A DNA stretch of 64,000 bases from Symbiodinium natans (taxonomy: Eukaryota; Sar; Dinophyceae; Suessiales; Symbiodiniaceae). The notes under the pieces are model-generated. The model did no database searches. It had not been told where the DNA came from and saw nothing but the letters and a program-made list of their open reading frames with translations. The position numbers and the translations under genes are program-made. Within the stretch, counting starts at the first letter, position 1. Each line of letters opens with the position of its first letter. Below, one piece after another: positions 50,067 to 59,743 of the stretch. The stretch spans positions 1,066,788 to 1,130,787 of the forward strand of contig CAJNDS010002190.1 in assembly GCA_905221605.1 (NCBI GenBank), in the 5' to 3' direction.

Positions 50067-50425
50067 CCCCTGTGGCGGCGAAATTTGAGAGCGCAAGTCA
50101 ATGCAGAGATGGGCTCCATGAAAGCAAGGCTATTCTGCATGCATTCCGGAGGGATCATGCGTTGAAAGGTTGTGTCAGTATTGTGTCGCAAGGGCCAGCA
50201 ATGAGAGCTTGCGCATGACGGTCTCCCTTGATTGGGTCCTCTCGGCTGTTATCGCCCAGCTTCAAAACCCCTAAGCCCTAAACCCTAAACCCTTTGACCC
50301 TTTAAACCTTCAAACCCTAAACCCAAAACCCTAAACCCTAAACCCTAAACCCTAAACCCTAAACCCTAACCCAGATGCTGAGAGATGCCGAGTCAAAAAC
50401 AAGCCCGAAGAAGTCCTCACCCTAA
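50067..50425 (+). CDS. Candidate terminal segments
   Basis: 50,067-50,218 is open for 49 codons after TGCCTCCCAG (PVAAKFESASQCRDGLHESK, AILHAFRRDHALKGCVSIVS, then TGA); 50,375-50,425 (MLRDAESKTSPKKSSP then TAA of CCCTAAACC) follows AACCCAG. They are not shown to be linked. Confidence 0.35.
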
Positions 50426-50479
50426 ACCCCTCCGAATCCCTAAGCCCCTAATCAAATGGATGAGCATCCGAAGTCCCAT

Positions 50480-50611
50480 AGATCCCTAAACCCTAACCCC
50501 TAAGCCCTAAACCCTAAACCCTAAACCCTAAACCCTAAACCCTAAACCCTAAACCCTAAACCCTAAACCCTAAACCCTAAACCCTAAACCCTAAACCCTA
50601 AACCCTAAACC
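50480..50611. repeat. Long CCCTAAA array
   Basis: About 17 heptamers, nearly perfect; bordered by unassigned sequence on the left and a candidate exon island on the right. Confidence 0.96.
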
Positions 50612-50648
50612 TCCTTCATGCTGCACCCCAACCAAGGTACGTAGTCAG

Positions 50649-50900
50649 AGCCCTTCTAAACTGCCCTCCAGTCTTGAATCACTGGAGAGCCAGCCTCTGA
50701 TCTTTCACCCTGCCCTCCGCCCAAGTTCCTACTGACGTACAAGGCTTTTTGGGTTGAATTGCTAACTACATAAAGAGCTTCTAGGGGGAGTATGAGAGAA
50801 GCCAATGAAGGGGAGGTCTTCCTTCATGGGTTCTTAAGGCTCGAATATTGTTTCTACATAGGGCTTGGGACTCAATCCGAAGCGCTCGGGTTTTGGACTC
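50649..50900 (+). CDS. Candidate segments
   Basis: 50,649-50,735 (SPSKLPSSLESLESQPLIFH then PALRPSSY and TGA, after GTAGTCAG), and an ATG frame from 50,792 (MREANEGEVFLHGFLRLEYC then FYIGLGTQSEALGFWTPW) that runs on into repeats. Weak. Confidence 0.3.
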
Positions 50901-50914
50901 CCTGGCTCAAACCT

Positions 50915-51515
50915 AAACCCTATAACCCTCAAACCCTGCAACCCCTAAACCCTAAACACCCTAAACCCCATAACCCTATAATTAAACTCTAGACCCTATA
51001 AGCCTATAACCCCTAATCCCTAAATCCTAAACCCTTTGACCACTACCACCTAGACCCTAAACTCTATAATCTCGAAACCCTAAACACTATAACCCCTAAA
51101 TCCTATATCCCCTAAACCCTAAACCCTATACTCTCGAAACCCTAAACCCTATAACCCCTAAACCCTATAACCCCTAGACCCTATAACCCCTATAACCCCT
51201 ATAACCCCTATGACCCCTAAACCCTGAACCCCTAAACCCTCAACCCTATAACCCCTATAACCCCTATGACCCCTAAACCCTAAACCCTATAACCCCTAAA
51301 CCCTCAACCCTATAACCCCTATAACCCCTAAACCTTAAACCCTAAACCCTATAACCCCTAAACCCTAAACCTTATATAACCCCTAAACCCTATAACCCCT
51401 CAACCCTAAACCCTATAATCTCTAAGCCCTAAACCCTATAACCCTACAACCCTAAACCCTATAACCCCGAACCCCTAAACCTTAAGCCCGAAACCTTATA
51501 ATCTCTGAGCCCTCA
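50915..51515. repeat. Degenerate CCCTATAACCCCTAAA array
   Basis: About 600 bases of CCCTAAA mixed with CCCTATAACC units of 7-10 bases; differs from the clean heptamer arrays. Confidence 0.95.
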
Positions 51516-51521
51516 ACCCAG

Positions 51522-51896
51522 GCTCCTGATGGCCGACCCAAAGGGCCGAGTCTTCCACGGCCGTGCCGTGGCTCTTCATAAGCCCCCCCCCGCCCCCGCC
51601 CCAAGCGTGTCCATGTCACGTAGGGTTTAGGGTTTAGAGTTTAGGGTTTAGGGTTTAGGGTTTGGGGTTTAGGGTCTGGGGTTGAGGGTCTGGGGCCTGG
51701 GGTTTAGGGCTTAGGGCTTAGGGCTTAGGGTGTTAATATGAGCAGTTCTCTCAAAAGTGTGGTCACTCTAGGGGTCTTCATTGTATGGGTGCCATACTTC
51801 ATAGGACATGGGATCTCAGCAAAGGAATGTTCATGTAGAGAACTACCCAGAAATACTGTACTAGGGCCATTTGGGCCTTTGGGCCTTTGGGCCTAG
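51522..51896 (+). CDS. Candidate two-exon segment with membrane helix
   Basis: 51,522-51,624 (LLMADPKGRVFHGRAVALHK then PPPAPAPSVSMSRR, donor GTTTAG) and 51,729-51,896 (GVNMSSSLKSVVTLGVFIVW, VPYFIGHGISAKECSCRELP, ... TAG), phase 0. The acceptor is GGGCTTAG. SVVTLGVFIVWVPYFIGHGI may span a membrane. Confidence 0.45.
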
Positions 51897-52093
51897 TGAT
51901 CCCTAGAACCCTAAACCACCCTAAGCCCCAAACCCGCAAATCCTAAACCACGAAACCTCCAGGGCTTGCAGTTTCAGGCAAGATGCTGGGGTTTAGGGTT
52001 CCCTAAACCCCAAACCGCAAAGCCTAAACGCTAAAGCCCCAAACCCTAAACCCCAAACCCTAAACCCTAAACCCCCAGGGGTTGCAGTTTCAG

Positions 52094-52577
52094 AGGCAAC
52101 ATGGACTACGGATTCCCCTTCATGATGCCCGACGGCCGACGCCTCGACTTGCCAGCCTGGGGCCTCAGGGGTTTAGGGTATAGGGTTTAGGGTTCAGGGT
52201 TTAGGGTTGGGGGTTTAGGGTTTGGGGTTTAGCATTTGGGGTTTAGGGTTTGGGGTTCAGGGTTTAGGTTTTAGGCTTTAGGGTACAGGGTAGGATAGTA
52301 TAGGATTTAGGTTTTTGGGTTTAGGATTTTAGGGTTTAGGGTTTAGGGCGTTTAAGGCTTCCAGGGCTGTCAAAGGAATTTAATGGGTTTTGGGTTGTTG
52401 GGTTCTGGGGTTTCTGTGTTTTTGAGTTTTGGGCTTTCGGACTGTAGGGTTTTAGGGTTTTTTGGGTCTGGTGATTACAAGATAAAAGTTGATAAGGCTG
52501 TTCAGGACTTGAAGGGCTTGGGCTTTGGGGCTTTCCGAGTTCAAAAGGTTTGCAGGCTTTTGATTGTAAGTGTCTAG
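52094..52577 (+). CDS. Candidate two-exon segment
   Basis: 52,094-52,170 (GNMDYGFPFMMPDGRRLDLP then AWGLR, after GCAGTTTCAG) and 52,456-52,577 (FFGSGDYKIKVDKAVQDLKG then LGFGAFRVQKVCRLLIVSV and TAG). Phase 1+2 fits; MDYGF could also be the start. Unknown. Confidence 0.45.
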
Positions 52578-52653
52578 GGGGTTCTGAGGGAGCTTCAGGT
52601 TTTCAGGGCCAAAAGCCCTCTAGTACCCCTCAACCCTAATCCCTACACTTTAC

Positions 52654-52765
52654 CATGGCTTTCTTCTGGCTGGCTCCTAGGACTTTGACCTTTTGGGCTT
52701 AGCTAGAAACTGCAATAAGGAGCCTAAAAGTTAAACTTTTAGGAGGGGTTCGGAAGTCAGCCAAG
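52654..52765. mobile_element. MITE family B copy, intact
   Basis: ATGGCTTTCTTCTGGCTGGCTCC...GGTTCGGAAGTCAGCCAAG; no array inside, so it serves as reference for the disrupted copies at 28,541 and 59,881. Confidence 0.85.
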
Positions 52766-52848
52766 TTACACCACCCCCAAACGAATACCTTGATCCTGAA
52801 GAGAGAGCTTTTTGCCCAGATGCCTTCATAGGACTTCTGGTGGTCTAG
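52766..52848 (+). CDS. Candidate terminal exon after a MITE
   Basis: Starts right after the B element's AGCCAAG: TPPPNEYLDPEERAFCPDAF then IGLLVV and TAG. The MITE would supply the acceptor. Confidence 0.4.
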
Positions 52849-52975
52849 GACCTATGGGGGGAGGGGATCCTCGACATTCTCCCCTAAACCCTATAAACCC
52901 GAAACCCTAAACCCTAAACCCTAAACCCTATTCTGACTACAAGGCTCCGGTAATTCTAACCGAAACACGACGCAG

Positions 52976-53140
52976 GGACTTGAAGTGCACCTCCGGCAGA
53001 GACCCCTGACGGGATCCCAAAAGGGTTTAGGGTTTAGGGTGATCCCTTAAGGGGTTCCTAAGACCCAAAGTAGTCCAGGGTTACTCTTTTAGTTTTGCGG
53101 GCTCTGCTTTTTTGGATCCTCCCAGGTCTCTGGGATTGTG
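52976..53140. mobile_element. Exon-like island and MITE family J copy with inserted array
   Basis: 52,976-53,005 (GLEVHLRQRPLTGS) runs into a J element (53,004-53,140) in which GGTTTAGGGTTTAGGG is inserted after GATCCCAAAAG; no clear duplication here. Confidence 0.5.
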
Positions 53141-53204
53141 AGAGGAACTCAACCCTAAACCCTAAACCCTAAACCCCAAGGAACTCAGCCCCCCGAGTTC
53201 CCAG

Positions 53205-53294
53205 GACGTCACCTACACAGCGCGGTACTGGAAGGATGGCAAGCTGCTGATCACGGCTCCGCAGTTCCTGCTGTTCACAGGCCCTCTCCAATAA
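53205..53294 (+). CDS. Candidate exon, protein-like
   Basis: DVTYTARYWKDGKLLITAPQ then FLLFT after GAGTTCCCAG. Either a GC donor at 53,281 or read-through to GPLQ and TAA at the start of a family F element (53,286). Beta-strand-like; no family assigned. Confidence 0.5.
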   Translation, partial: DVTYTARYWKDGKLLITAPQFLLFTGPLQ

Positions 53295-53380
53295 TGGGCT
53301 ATGATACCCTATAAGCCCTTAAAAAGGCCCTTTATGGGGTTGGTTAGGGGGATGATAAGGCCTAATAGCCCATGCTGGGA
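53286..53380. mobile_element. MITE family F copy
   Basis: CCAATAATGGGCTATGATACC...GGCCTAATAGCCCATGCTGG; left end diverged. Confidence 0.75.
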
Positions 53381-53431
53381 GAAGCAACAAGAGCCCTCTA
53401 CTAACCCCCCTAGCCCTAACTCCGCGAACAG

Positions 53432-53527
53432 GTGTTCTTCATTTTAAGGGCGCAAGCCGTCCGTCGAAATCCTGAAGCCTCAGTATTCCCACAAGTGCCA
53501 AGTCCTAACCTGTCATCACTTCCTTGA
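53432..53527 (+). CDS. Candidate terminal exon
   Basis: After CGCGAACAG: VFFILRAQAVRRNPEASVFP then QVPSPNLSSLP and TGA, 31 codons. Another frame is open too. Confidence 0.35.
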   Translation: MFFILRAQAVRRNPEASVFPQVPSPNLSSLP

Positions 53528-53579
53528 AGCCCTAACCCTAAACCCCAAACTTAAACCCTGAACCCTGAACCCTAAACCG

Positions 53580-53650
53580 AGTTAGAGCTCGCAGCCGTCT
53601 TGCCAGTCGCGATCGGCGTTGCGGTTGGCGGTTCAAGGTTTGGAGATGAG
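53580..53650 (+). CDS. Candidate hydrophobic exon before a MITE
   Basis: LELAAVLPVAIGVAVGGSRF then GDEG up to a family I element (53,651-53,779). The edges are not clear. Confidence 0.3.
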
Positions 53651-53779
53651 GGACCTACATGCAGGTGGCCCCTAGTTAAAAGCGCGTCATGAGGGCCCTA
53701 AATTGGGTTGTAAGTATTACTATCTAGGTTAGACTCCCTTAACTAAGGTTGGTATAGTAAGGGGCCCCTACCTGTAGCT
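53651..53779. mobile_element. MITE family I copy
   Basis: CCTACATGCAGGTGGCCCC...AAGGGGCCCCTACCTGTAG, intact. Confidence 0.75.
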
Positions 53780-53871
53780 ATCTAGCACACAGAGTAGGCA
53801 CTTATTCCGTTGCAACACCTCCGGTTGTTTCTCAAACTAACCAACACACCAAGATGGCTTCTGGGCTACAG

Positions 53872-54113
53872 ACTCCTTGTAGCTCGGGGCACTGTAGGCA
53901 CCTCTTGCTAGTACAGGAGCTGCGAGCTAGGATGTGAGCCAGTCAACATGCACATTCGAATTAAACAGGCCTCTATATTCGCTCTCTCTCTAAACCCTGC
54001 ACCCTAAACCCTAAACCCTAAACCCTAATCCCTAATCCCTAATCCCTAAACCCTGCAGGCATCCATACGGGCATGCGTGCCTTGGCTACGCTGTCTTCAT
54101 TGAGGGGCTTTAG
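53872..54113 (+). CDS. Two candidate terminal segments
   Basis: 53,872-53,937 (TPCSSGHCRHLLLVQELRAR then M and TGA) and 54,060-54,113 (HPYGHACLGYAVFIEGL then the TAG of CTTTAGGGG, after CCTGCAG). Short, tentative. Confidence 0.3.
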
Positions 54114-54276
54114 GGGTTTTGGGTCGTTAGGGCTTTTAAGGGCCTTTCGGGGCTTTAGTTTGGGCTTTAACTACTCAACTCCATGAGAGTTCAACAGTGA
54201 CGGAAAAATCGGGGCAACCCTAAGCTCTAGAACCCCACAGCCTCACAGCCTGGAGAGCCCTAAATTCCCCTTTTCT

Positions 54277-54346
54277 CACAGCTCCTGAATAGAGTACCCC
54301 CTATGATAATCCCTAACAAGGACTGCTAGTGTAAGGGGGAGCATCC
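54277..54346. mobile_element. MITE family C fragment
   Basis: CTCCTGAATAGAGTACCCCC...GGACTGCTAGTGTAAGGGGG. Confidence 0.6.
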
Positions 54347-54417
54347 TGAACCCTAAACCCTCAACCCTAGACCGCCCTAGACCCTAAACCCTAAAAGCCC
54401 TAAAACGCTGAGGTGAG

Positions 54418-54586
54418 GGTTCCACACGCTGGACGGTGGAGCAAAACACCCGACACACCAATGAGGTGCACGCGAACCTTGCAGCTCTGAAGGATGGGAA
54501 AGGACCCTCCGAGAATGGGTGGGTTCAGGAAGGGCTCAAGGTTTAATCCTTGCTCCTGATTAATGGGTGGGCACACACCCACCCCC

Positions 54587-54618
<32 letters not shown>

Positions 54619-54735
54619 CAAGAACGGAAAGGAGGCCTATTATTTCCTAGGTTTGGGTTTAGGGTGTGGGGTTTGGGGTTTTGGGGTTTGGGGTTTTGGG
54701 TCGCAGGGCCCTCGAATCTTAGCCCCAAACTCTAA
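54418..54735 (+). CDS. Candidate three-exon segment with possible WW-like motif
   Basis: 54,418-54,540, 41 codons: GSTRWTVEQNTRHTNEVHAN then LAALKDGKGPSENGWVQEGL, K; donor GTTTAA. 54,623-54,650: NGKEAYYFL after a poly-C tract and GCAAG; donor GTTTGG. 54,707-54,735: PSNLSPKL then TAA. Phases join. GWVQEGLKNGKEAYYF resembles the first Trp, the NG turn and the Tyr-Tyr-aromatic of WW domains, but the second Trp/Pro is absent, so this is only a resemblance. Exon one is among the longest clean micro-exons. Confidence 0.5.
54590..54617. repeat. Poly-C run
   Basis: About 27 C, placed as polypyrimidine tract just before the candidate acceptor GCAAG at 54,618. Confidence 0.95.
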
Positions 54736-55016
54736 CGTAATCCCTACACCCGCAACCCTGCACCCCTGAAACAAGCAAGGAAGAAGGCTAATTAGGGTCT
54801 AGGGTTTTGAGTTTTTATGGTTTAGGGTCTAGGCCTAGGCATCATAGTATTTTTGGTTTCTCTATATTACTTTCCGCATAGTTTCGGACATCAACAAGGG
54901 GGCCATATTGCTTGATCAGCCTCCTCTTACCTAAACATGACATTACAAACAGGTAAACCGGTATACTTGTACTTCACCCTAAACCCTAAATCACAAACCA
55001 ATTACATCGTCCATGT

Positions 55017-55200
55017 TTCAATGTCGGCTCACCATATTTACAGGCGAGGAAAATTTGGTTGCACAAGTCGCTATGGCAAGGATTACGTGCTTAGTCAGAG
55101 ACAGAGACAGGGTCCGCGTCTTGGTCTGGGTACGGAGTGCAGGGTCTGGGGTAGTTTTAGGTTAGGACTGTGGGGGTTGGCCAGTCTACCGATGCCGTGA
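55017..55200 (+). CDS. Candidate exon
   Basis: ATG frame MSAHHIYRRGKFGCTSRYGK then DYVLSQRQRQ, with possible donor GTCCGC at 55,111; the open frame continues to 55,200. Two frames are open, so uncertain. Confidence 0.35.
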
Positions 55201-55385
55201 AGACTTCACACCCGGATACGCATTAGAACAACCCCCAGACACAGAACCCAAACCTGCAGCTTGTTTTATGAAGAAGTACGGCCGCTGAAGCTTGGACATG
55301 GGGCTCGGGGTTTAGGGTTGGGAGTGTAGCCGTAGGTTCATTGAGCGTGATGCGGAGATAATCTCGGCTTGATTGGAAGCCAACG

Positions 55386-55565
55386 ATGGGCGTGCGCATC
55401 AAGAGCAAAGACATCTCCTTTGATGTCAAACTCGGTCCTGTGAAGACAGTGCGCCCGATGGATGACGATACCGAGAGCCTCATTAATCATACCAATGGGT
55501 CCTCCGAGACCATCTCTCCGTATGGAGTTGACATGATACTCGCAGCTGCCAGCCTGCGGCTAAGG
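55386..55565 (+). CDS. Candidate exon of 60 codons with ATG
   Basis: MGVRIKSKDISFDVKLGPVK, TVRPMDDDTESLINHTNGSS, ETISPYGVDMILAAASLRLR; possible donor GTTGGG at 55,566. Upstream frame closed by TAA about 30 bases before. Clearly protein-like composition; family not recognised. A minus ORF overlaps as shadow. Confidence 0.5.
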
Positions 55566-55569
55566 TTGG

Positions 55570-55920
55570 GTCGTAAGCTGGGGTTTAAGGGTTTGTTCAA
55601 GGAACCTTTGTGCCAGATGCACCCTAAACCCTGTAGACCCTATAATCCCTGAAGCCCGCTTTTAAAAGCTCATAAACGCCCCACCAAACACCTCTAAACA
55701 GCCCTATACAGTCCTATAAAAAACCGACTAAAAAACCCTGTAACAAGCCTAGAAATCCCCGATAAAGAAATATACGTGCATTAAACCCAAACCCGAACCA
55801 ACCTCAAGATCGAAGCCCTAAGCCCTCAACCCCAAACCCCGAAACCCGAAACCCGAAACCCTAAACCCTAAACCCTAAGCCCTGAAGGAGACATCTTTGG
55901 GTGGAGGATGAGGCCGGTTG
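55570..55920. other. Unassigned and degenerate CCCTAAA, no gene seen
   Basis: 55,640-55,760 has loosely repeated CCCTATAAA/CCTATA; 55,800-55,885 is telomeric variant. Confidence 0.5.
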
Positions 55921-55924
55921 GCAG

Positions 55925-55969
55925 AGCCGAGCTTGGTGTTTCCGACTGCACCTCTTTGGGTTGCAACAA
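55925..55969 (+). CDS. Candidate 15-codon exon
   Basis: SRAWCFRLHLFGLQQ between GGTTGGCAG and GTAGGG. Tentative. Confidence 0.35.
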
Positions 55970-56430
55970 GTAGGGTTTAGGATTTAGGGTTTAGGGTTTA
56001 GGGTCCAGGGTTTAGGGTTTAGGGTTTAGGGTCCAGGTTTGAGGGTTTAGGGTGTAGAGTTTAGGTTTCAGGGTCTAGGGTCTAGGGTGTAGGGTTTAGG
56101 GTTTAGGGTGTGGGGTTTGCAGGGTCTAGGGTGTAGGGTTTAGGGTTCAGGGTGTAGGGGTCAGGATTTTTAGGGATTGGGCTTACAGTTATAGGTACAT
56201 TCCCGGCTCCGAGTTTGGTGCTTTGGTAGGGTCCAAGGGCAGGGATGTAGGTACGTCAAAGGTTTAGAGTTTAGTGTTTGGGGTTTACAGTCAAATGGGC
56301 AGGGTTATAGGCACATTAAGGGTTTCGGGTTTAGGGTCGATAGGAGAGTTGGTAAGTACATTCAGGGTTTAGAGTTTAGCGTTTCGGGTTCAGGGTCAAT
56401 CGGCCGGGTTATAAGTACATTAGTTCTGTC
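55970..56430. repeat. Telomeric variants and a ~65-bp degenerate repeat
   Basis: 56,185-56,430 repeats GGGCAGGGTTATAGG(C/T)ACATTAAGG...GTTTAGGGTC four times with divergence. Confidence 0.75.
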
Positions 56431-56928
56431 TTCAACTTCTAACTCCCACAATCCTTCAGGTAGCGGATGAGGGATACTAGGAGGGACCCTCCTCCTCGTA
56501 GGGATGCTTCCTCCTACCACCCAACACAACCCATACCTACACCCGACATGAATTACAGCCCCTGAATACCCATTTAGGGGCGCTGCTGCCATATGGGTGT
56601 TTTTCAAAATGGGGTACCCCTGCTATATCCCAACGTATGATACTTATACATCATAAGACCCCCCCCCCCGGGCCTTGACGGCCCTAAACCCCAAACCCAA
56701 ACTCTACATGAGACTGTATGTCTTGCCTGTGACGACATGCAAAGGTTCGCAGGCTTGATAGACTGTAGACTGGTGCTTGTGAGGCCCTGGTTTTTTAGGG
56801 TTCAGGGTTTAGGGTTTCGAGGTTCTAGGGTTTTTTCGGGTTTAGGTGTTTTAGGGGTTTAGGGGTTTTGGGGCTTTTAGGGGTTTTAGGGGTTTGGTTT
56901 CTAGACCCAGAGAGTGCTTCATGCTCAG
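56431..56928. other. Unassigned
   Basis: A minus-strand frame (56,362-56,607) reads MKNTHMAAAPLNGYSGAVIH but has no splice-like support; 56,751-56,788 (LIDCRLVLVRPW) is a weak plus island. Degenerate TTTAGGGG follows. Confidence 0.35.
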
Positions 56929-56981
56929 GGTCTTCTTGTGTGTCCTCAAACCTTCAACTACTGCCAAGCAAACCTTCAAGG
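56929..56981 (+). CDS. Candidate 17-codon exon
   Basis: GLLVCPQTFNYCQANLQ between CATGCTCAG and GTTTAG. Tentative. Confidence 0.4.
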
Positions 56982-57086
56982 GTTTAGTGTTTGGGGTTTG
57001 GGGTTTAGGGTTTAGGGTTGAGGGTTTAGGGTTTAGGGCAAAGTTTAGGGTTTAGGGTTTAGGGTTTAGGGTTTAGGGTCTAGGGG

Positions 57087-57326
57087 TCCATGGTAGGGAC
57101 CCCAAAGAGGCGGCAAGAGGCCGATGATTTTGAGCAAGCCCAGAACATGCTAGACTTGAAGCCCCAAAACCCCCAAAGCTCAAGCATTTATGTCCTCGCC
57201 GCAAGCCGTCATTATCCGTAAAGTCCTTAACCTCAAACCCTACACCCTAAACAGGAAGATCATGGAGCACACCCCTTCCTTCCAAGCCCCTTGGACGTAC
57301 TGGTGCTTATTCGGGAGTGGAGTTAG
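57087..57326 (+). CDS. Candidate two-exon segment
   Basis: 57,087-57,217: S-MVGTPKRRQEADDFEQAQN then MLDLKPQNPQSSSIYVLAAS, donor GTAAAG; if not spliced it stops at 57,219. 57,255-57,326: KIMEHTPSFQAPWTYWCLFG then SGV, after CCCTAAACAG, before GTCCAG. Phases fit (2 + 1). The Met at 57,090 may be the start. Good protein-like composition. Confidence 0.5.
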
Positions 57327-57379
57327 GTCCAGGATTTAAGGTTTGCCGGTAGGGTTTCGGGTTTAGGGAAGAAGTGAGT

Positions 57380-57720
57380 ACAATGAGTACAAGGATGCGT
57401 GTAGTGTCTGCAATGTTTGCAACGCATGCAGCGCATGTAATGTATGAAATGATGTAATGGAATATAATGAAATGTAACTAATGTAATGAGTGTGATGTAA
57501 TGTACGGTAGCGTAATGTAATGTTATGTGATGTTAAGAAATGCATTGTAACGTAAGGTATGTTGATGCAATGCATGCATGCTGTACTGATATGCAACGTA
57601 ATGTAATCTGTAATGTCTATTGTAATTGACATACACTTATACATATACATATTCATATACATGTACATATACACATACATATATAAATATGCATATACAT
57701 ATACATATACATGTACATGT
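57380..57720. repeat. TAATG-rich and ACATAT microsatellites
   Basis: 57,380-57,630 is rich in TAATGTAATG-type units; 57,635-57,735 in ATACATATACAT. Confidence 0.9.
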
Positions 57721-58019
57721 GCATGTACATTGTGTCTGTGCTCTCTGTGTCCGTGTCTGTCTGCCTCCCTGCCTGCCTGTTCGTCTAGACCTGTCTGTAT
57801 GCTGTATGCAGCATGTATGCATGTTATGAAGGATATAATATGGTTTTATGTATTTATGGATGTACGAGGATGGTATGTTTGTGCGCGTGCATGGGCGTGC
57901 GAACCGAAATAGGTGCGCACGTGTCTACGCGACTGTGCATACGCATGCATGTATGTTGCCTGCATAGTGTGAATGATGTCTGCGTGCATCATACTCTCGC
58001 TCTCTTCTGACTCTGCGTG

Positions 58020-58025
58020 CCTGTG

Positions 58026-58085
<60 letters not shown>

Positions 58086-58275
58086 TGGGTGTGTGTGTGT
58101 GTGTGTGTGTTTGTTTGTTTGTTTGTTTGTTTGTTTGTTTGTTTGTTTGTTTGTTTGTTTTGCTTGCTTGCTTGCTTGTTTGTTTGTTTGTTTGTTTGTT
58201 TGTTTGTTTGTTTGTGTGTGCAGGTGTGTGTGTGTGTGTGTCTGTTTTGTGTGTGTGTGTGTATGTGTTCTTGTT
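58020..58275. repeat. (GTGC)n, (GT)n and (TTTG)n microsatellites
   Basis: GTGT (58,022-58,040), GCGT (58,040-58,088), GT (58,089-58,111), GTTT/GCTT (58,111-58,214), GT (58,213-58,262). All ORFs across it are repeat translations. Confidence 0.97.
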
Positions 58276-58552
58276 TGCGCGTGCGTATGAAGGGATGCAT
58301 TCATGGAAGTACGATAATGTTTGCATGCACGCATTCGTGCGGTGATGCATGCTTCTACGCCGTGTAATGTAAGGCAGTGAGAAGCAAGGATGAACAAGTT
58401 TCGGCTTCGCGTGCTCAGGTTTCCAGGGTTCGGCAAAAGTGTCGTTTCTGCTTGGGGCATTCAGTGCTCAGAATATGGTTTGTGTGTGGAGGGTTTGCGG
58501 GATAGCGTTTAGGGTCTAGGAAATTGTCACGAGCTGGGTTCTTTGCTGAAAG

Positions 58553-58600
58553 CAAACGGCCACGGCGCTGGTTGATTGTGTTGAAAGTTTTGGCCCCTAA
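58553..58600 (+). CDS. Candidate terminal exon
   Basis: After GCTGAAAG: QTATALVDCVESFGP then the TAA of CCCCTAAACC. Short. Confidence 0.35.
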   Translation, partial: QTATALVDCVESFGP

Positions 58601-58843
58601 ACCCTAAACCCTAAACCCTAAACCCTAAACCCTAAACCCTAAACCCTAAACCCTAAACCCTAAACCCCAATGTCCGAAGCTGAGGGTGCCGTGACGACAT
58701 TGTTGAACACCGAGTTCATTGCGCCCCAGTACTTCATTTTGTCGGGCTCAGGCAGGGTTTAGGGTTTAGGGTTTAGGGTTTAGGGTTTAGGGTTTAGGGT
58801 TTAGGGTTTAGGGTTTAGGGTTTAGGGTTTAGGGTTTAGGGTT
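58596..58843. repeat. Two opposing telomeric arrays around a short coding-like island
   Basis: A CCCTAAA array (58,596-58,668) and a TTTAGGG array (58,757-58,843) face each other across the ATG-starting candidate exon 58,670-58,756, so orientation flips within 90 bases. Confidence 0.96.
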
Positions 58844-58971
58844 AGGGATGCACGAGTGGGCGACCTCGCACTTGAAACCTTATAGCAGAACATAGCAGAA
58901 TTCAGTTTCTGCAGAAACGAGCTGGTCTTCCTTTCTTTTTAAAGTCCCATTGCGACAAGATGGCGTGTAGA
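58670..58971 (+). CDS. Candidate first and second exons
   Basis: 58,670-58,756 begins with ATG: MSEAEGAVTTLLNTEFIAPQ then YFILSGSGR, donor GTTTAG. 58,915-58,971 after TTTCTGCAG: KRAGLPFFLKSHCDKMACR, donor GTAGGA. Phase 0 to 0. May belong to the same gene as 59,744 and the domain at 60.4 kb, unproven. Confidence 0.45.
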
Positions 58972-59345
58972 GTAGGATAGCCGGCGGCGTGCACTTGCAC
59001 TTTGGAATTTGGAGTTTCTTCACATTTCTTCACTAAGCGCTACTGTGTTCCATACAACAAGCCAAGAGAGTGAGTGAGTTTCCGCCGCTATAGGTTAGAT
59101 GGGTAGACCAAAACAAAAACGTTCCTTCACCCCACGCCTATGGCGCGCGTTCAAGTTACTTGCTTGGTGCTGTCTTGAGGGTTTCATATTGACCCTAAAC
59201 CCTAAACCCCATACCCTAAACCCAAACCCTAAACCCTAAACCCAAGTTTCATATCTAGCCAGCTCGGAGATGAACCGATGTTAGTGATGTGCAGCTCTTG
59301 CCAGCTCAGTCAGGCACAAGTACGGGCACCCTTGCCATACAAACT

Positions 59346-59462
59346 TTACTTGGCTTTCTTCTGGCTGCCCTTTAGGACTTTAACTGTTTGGGTTTTTGTA
59401 GAAACTACCATAAGGAGCCTAAACGTCAAACTTTTAGGAGAGGTTCAGAAGTCAGCCAAGTT
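59346..59462. mobile_element. MITE family B copy, intact
   Basis: TTGGCTTTCTTCTGGCTGCCC...GGTTCAGAAGTCAGCCAAG. Confidence 0.8.
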
Positions 59463-59482
59463 TAGTTAAACCAGGTAGCCCA

Positions 59483-59576
59483 GTGGGTAGCCCAGTGGTA
59501 CCCTTTACCCTTTTTTTGGTTCTGGGTTCCCTTCCAACCAAAAAAGGGTGCCCTCATTATGATGTGGTTACTGGGC
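59483..59576. mobile_element. MITE family G copy with doubled left end
   Basis: TAGCCCAGTGGG occurs just before TAGCCCAGTGGTACC; right end GGTTACTGGGCTA. Confidence 0.75.
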
Positions 59577-59584
59577 TACTAGTC

Positions 59585-59672
59585 AAAGGAGCTATAGCCT
59601 GAAAAGTCGGACTTATAATGCAATTCAGGGCCCTTAGAACCCTATTCATATCTAGGGGTGCCCCTACAAACC
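59585..59672. mobile_element. MITE family I fragment
   Basis: CAAAGGAGCTATAGCC...GGGGTGCCCCTACA then CCCTAAA. Confidence 0.55.
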
Positions 59673-59743
59673 CTAAACCCTAAACCCTGAACCCTAAACC
59701 CTAAACCCTAAACCCTAAACCCTAAACCCTAAACCCTAAGCAG

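Noticed and set aside
53004-53060. Target-site duplication around the tract in the family J copy
   Set aside because: The flanks AAAAG and TGATCC do not repeat; this insertion shows no duplication.
56362-56607. Minus-strand gene with MKNTHMAAAPLNGY
   Set aside because: Ends in telomeric repeat, lacks splice-like edges, and the start region is unsupported.
57613-58460. ORFs with HTHTHT, NKQTNKQT or VCVCVC
   Set aside because: They are microsatellite translations, open in all frames because the units lack stops.
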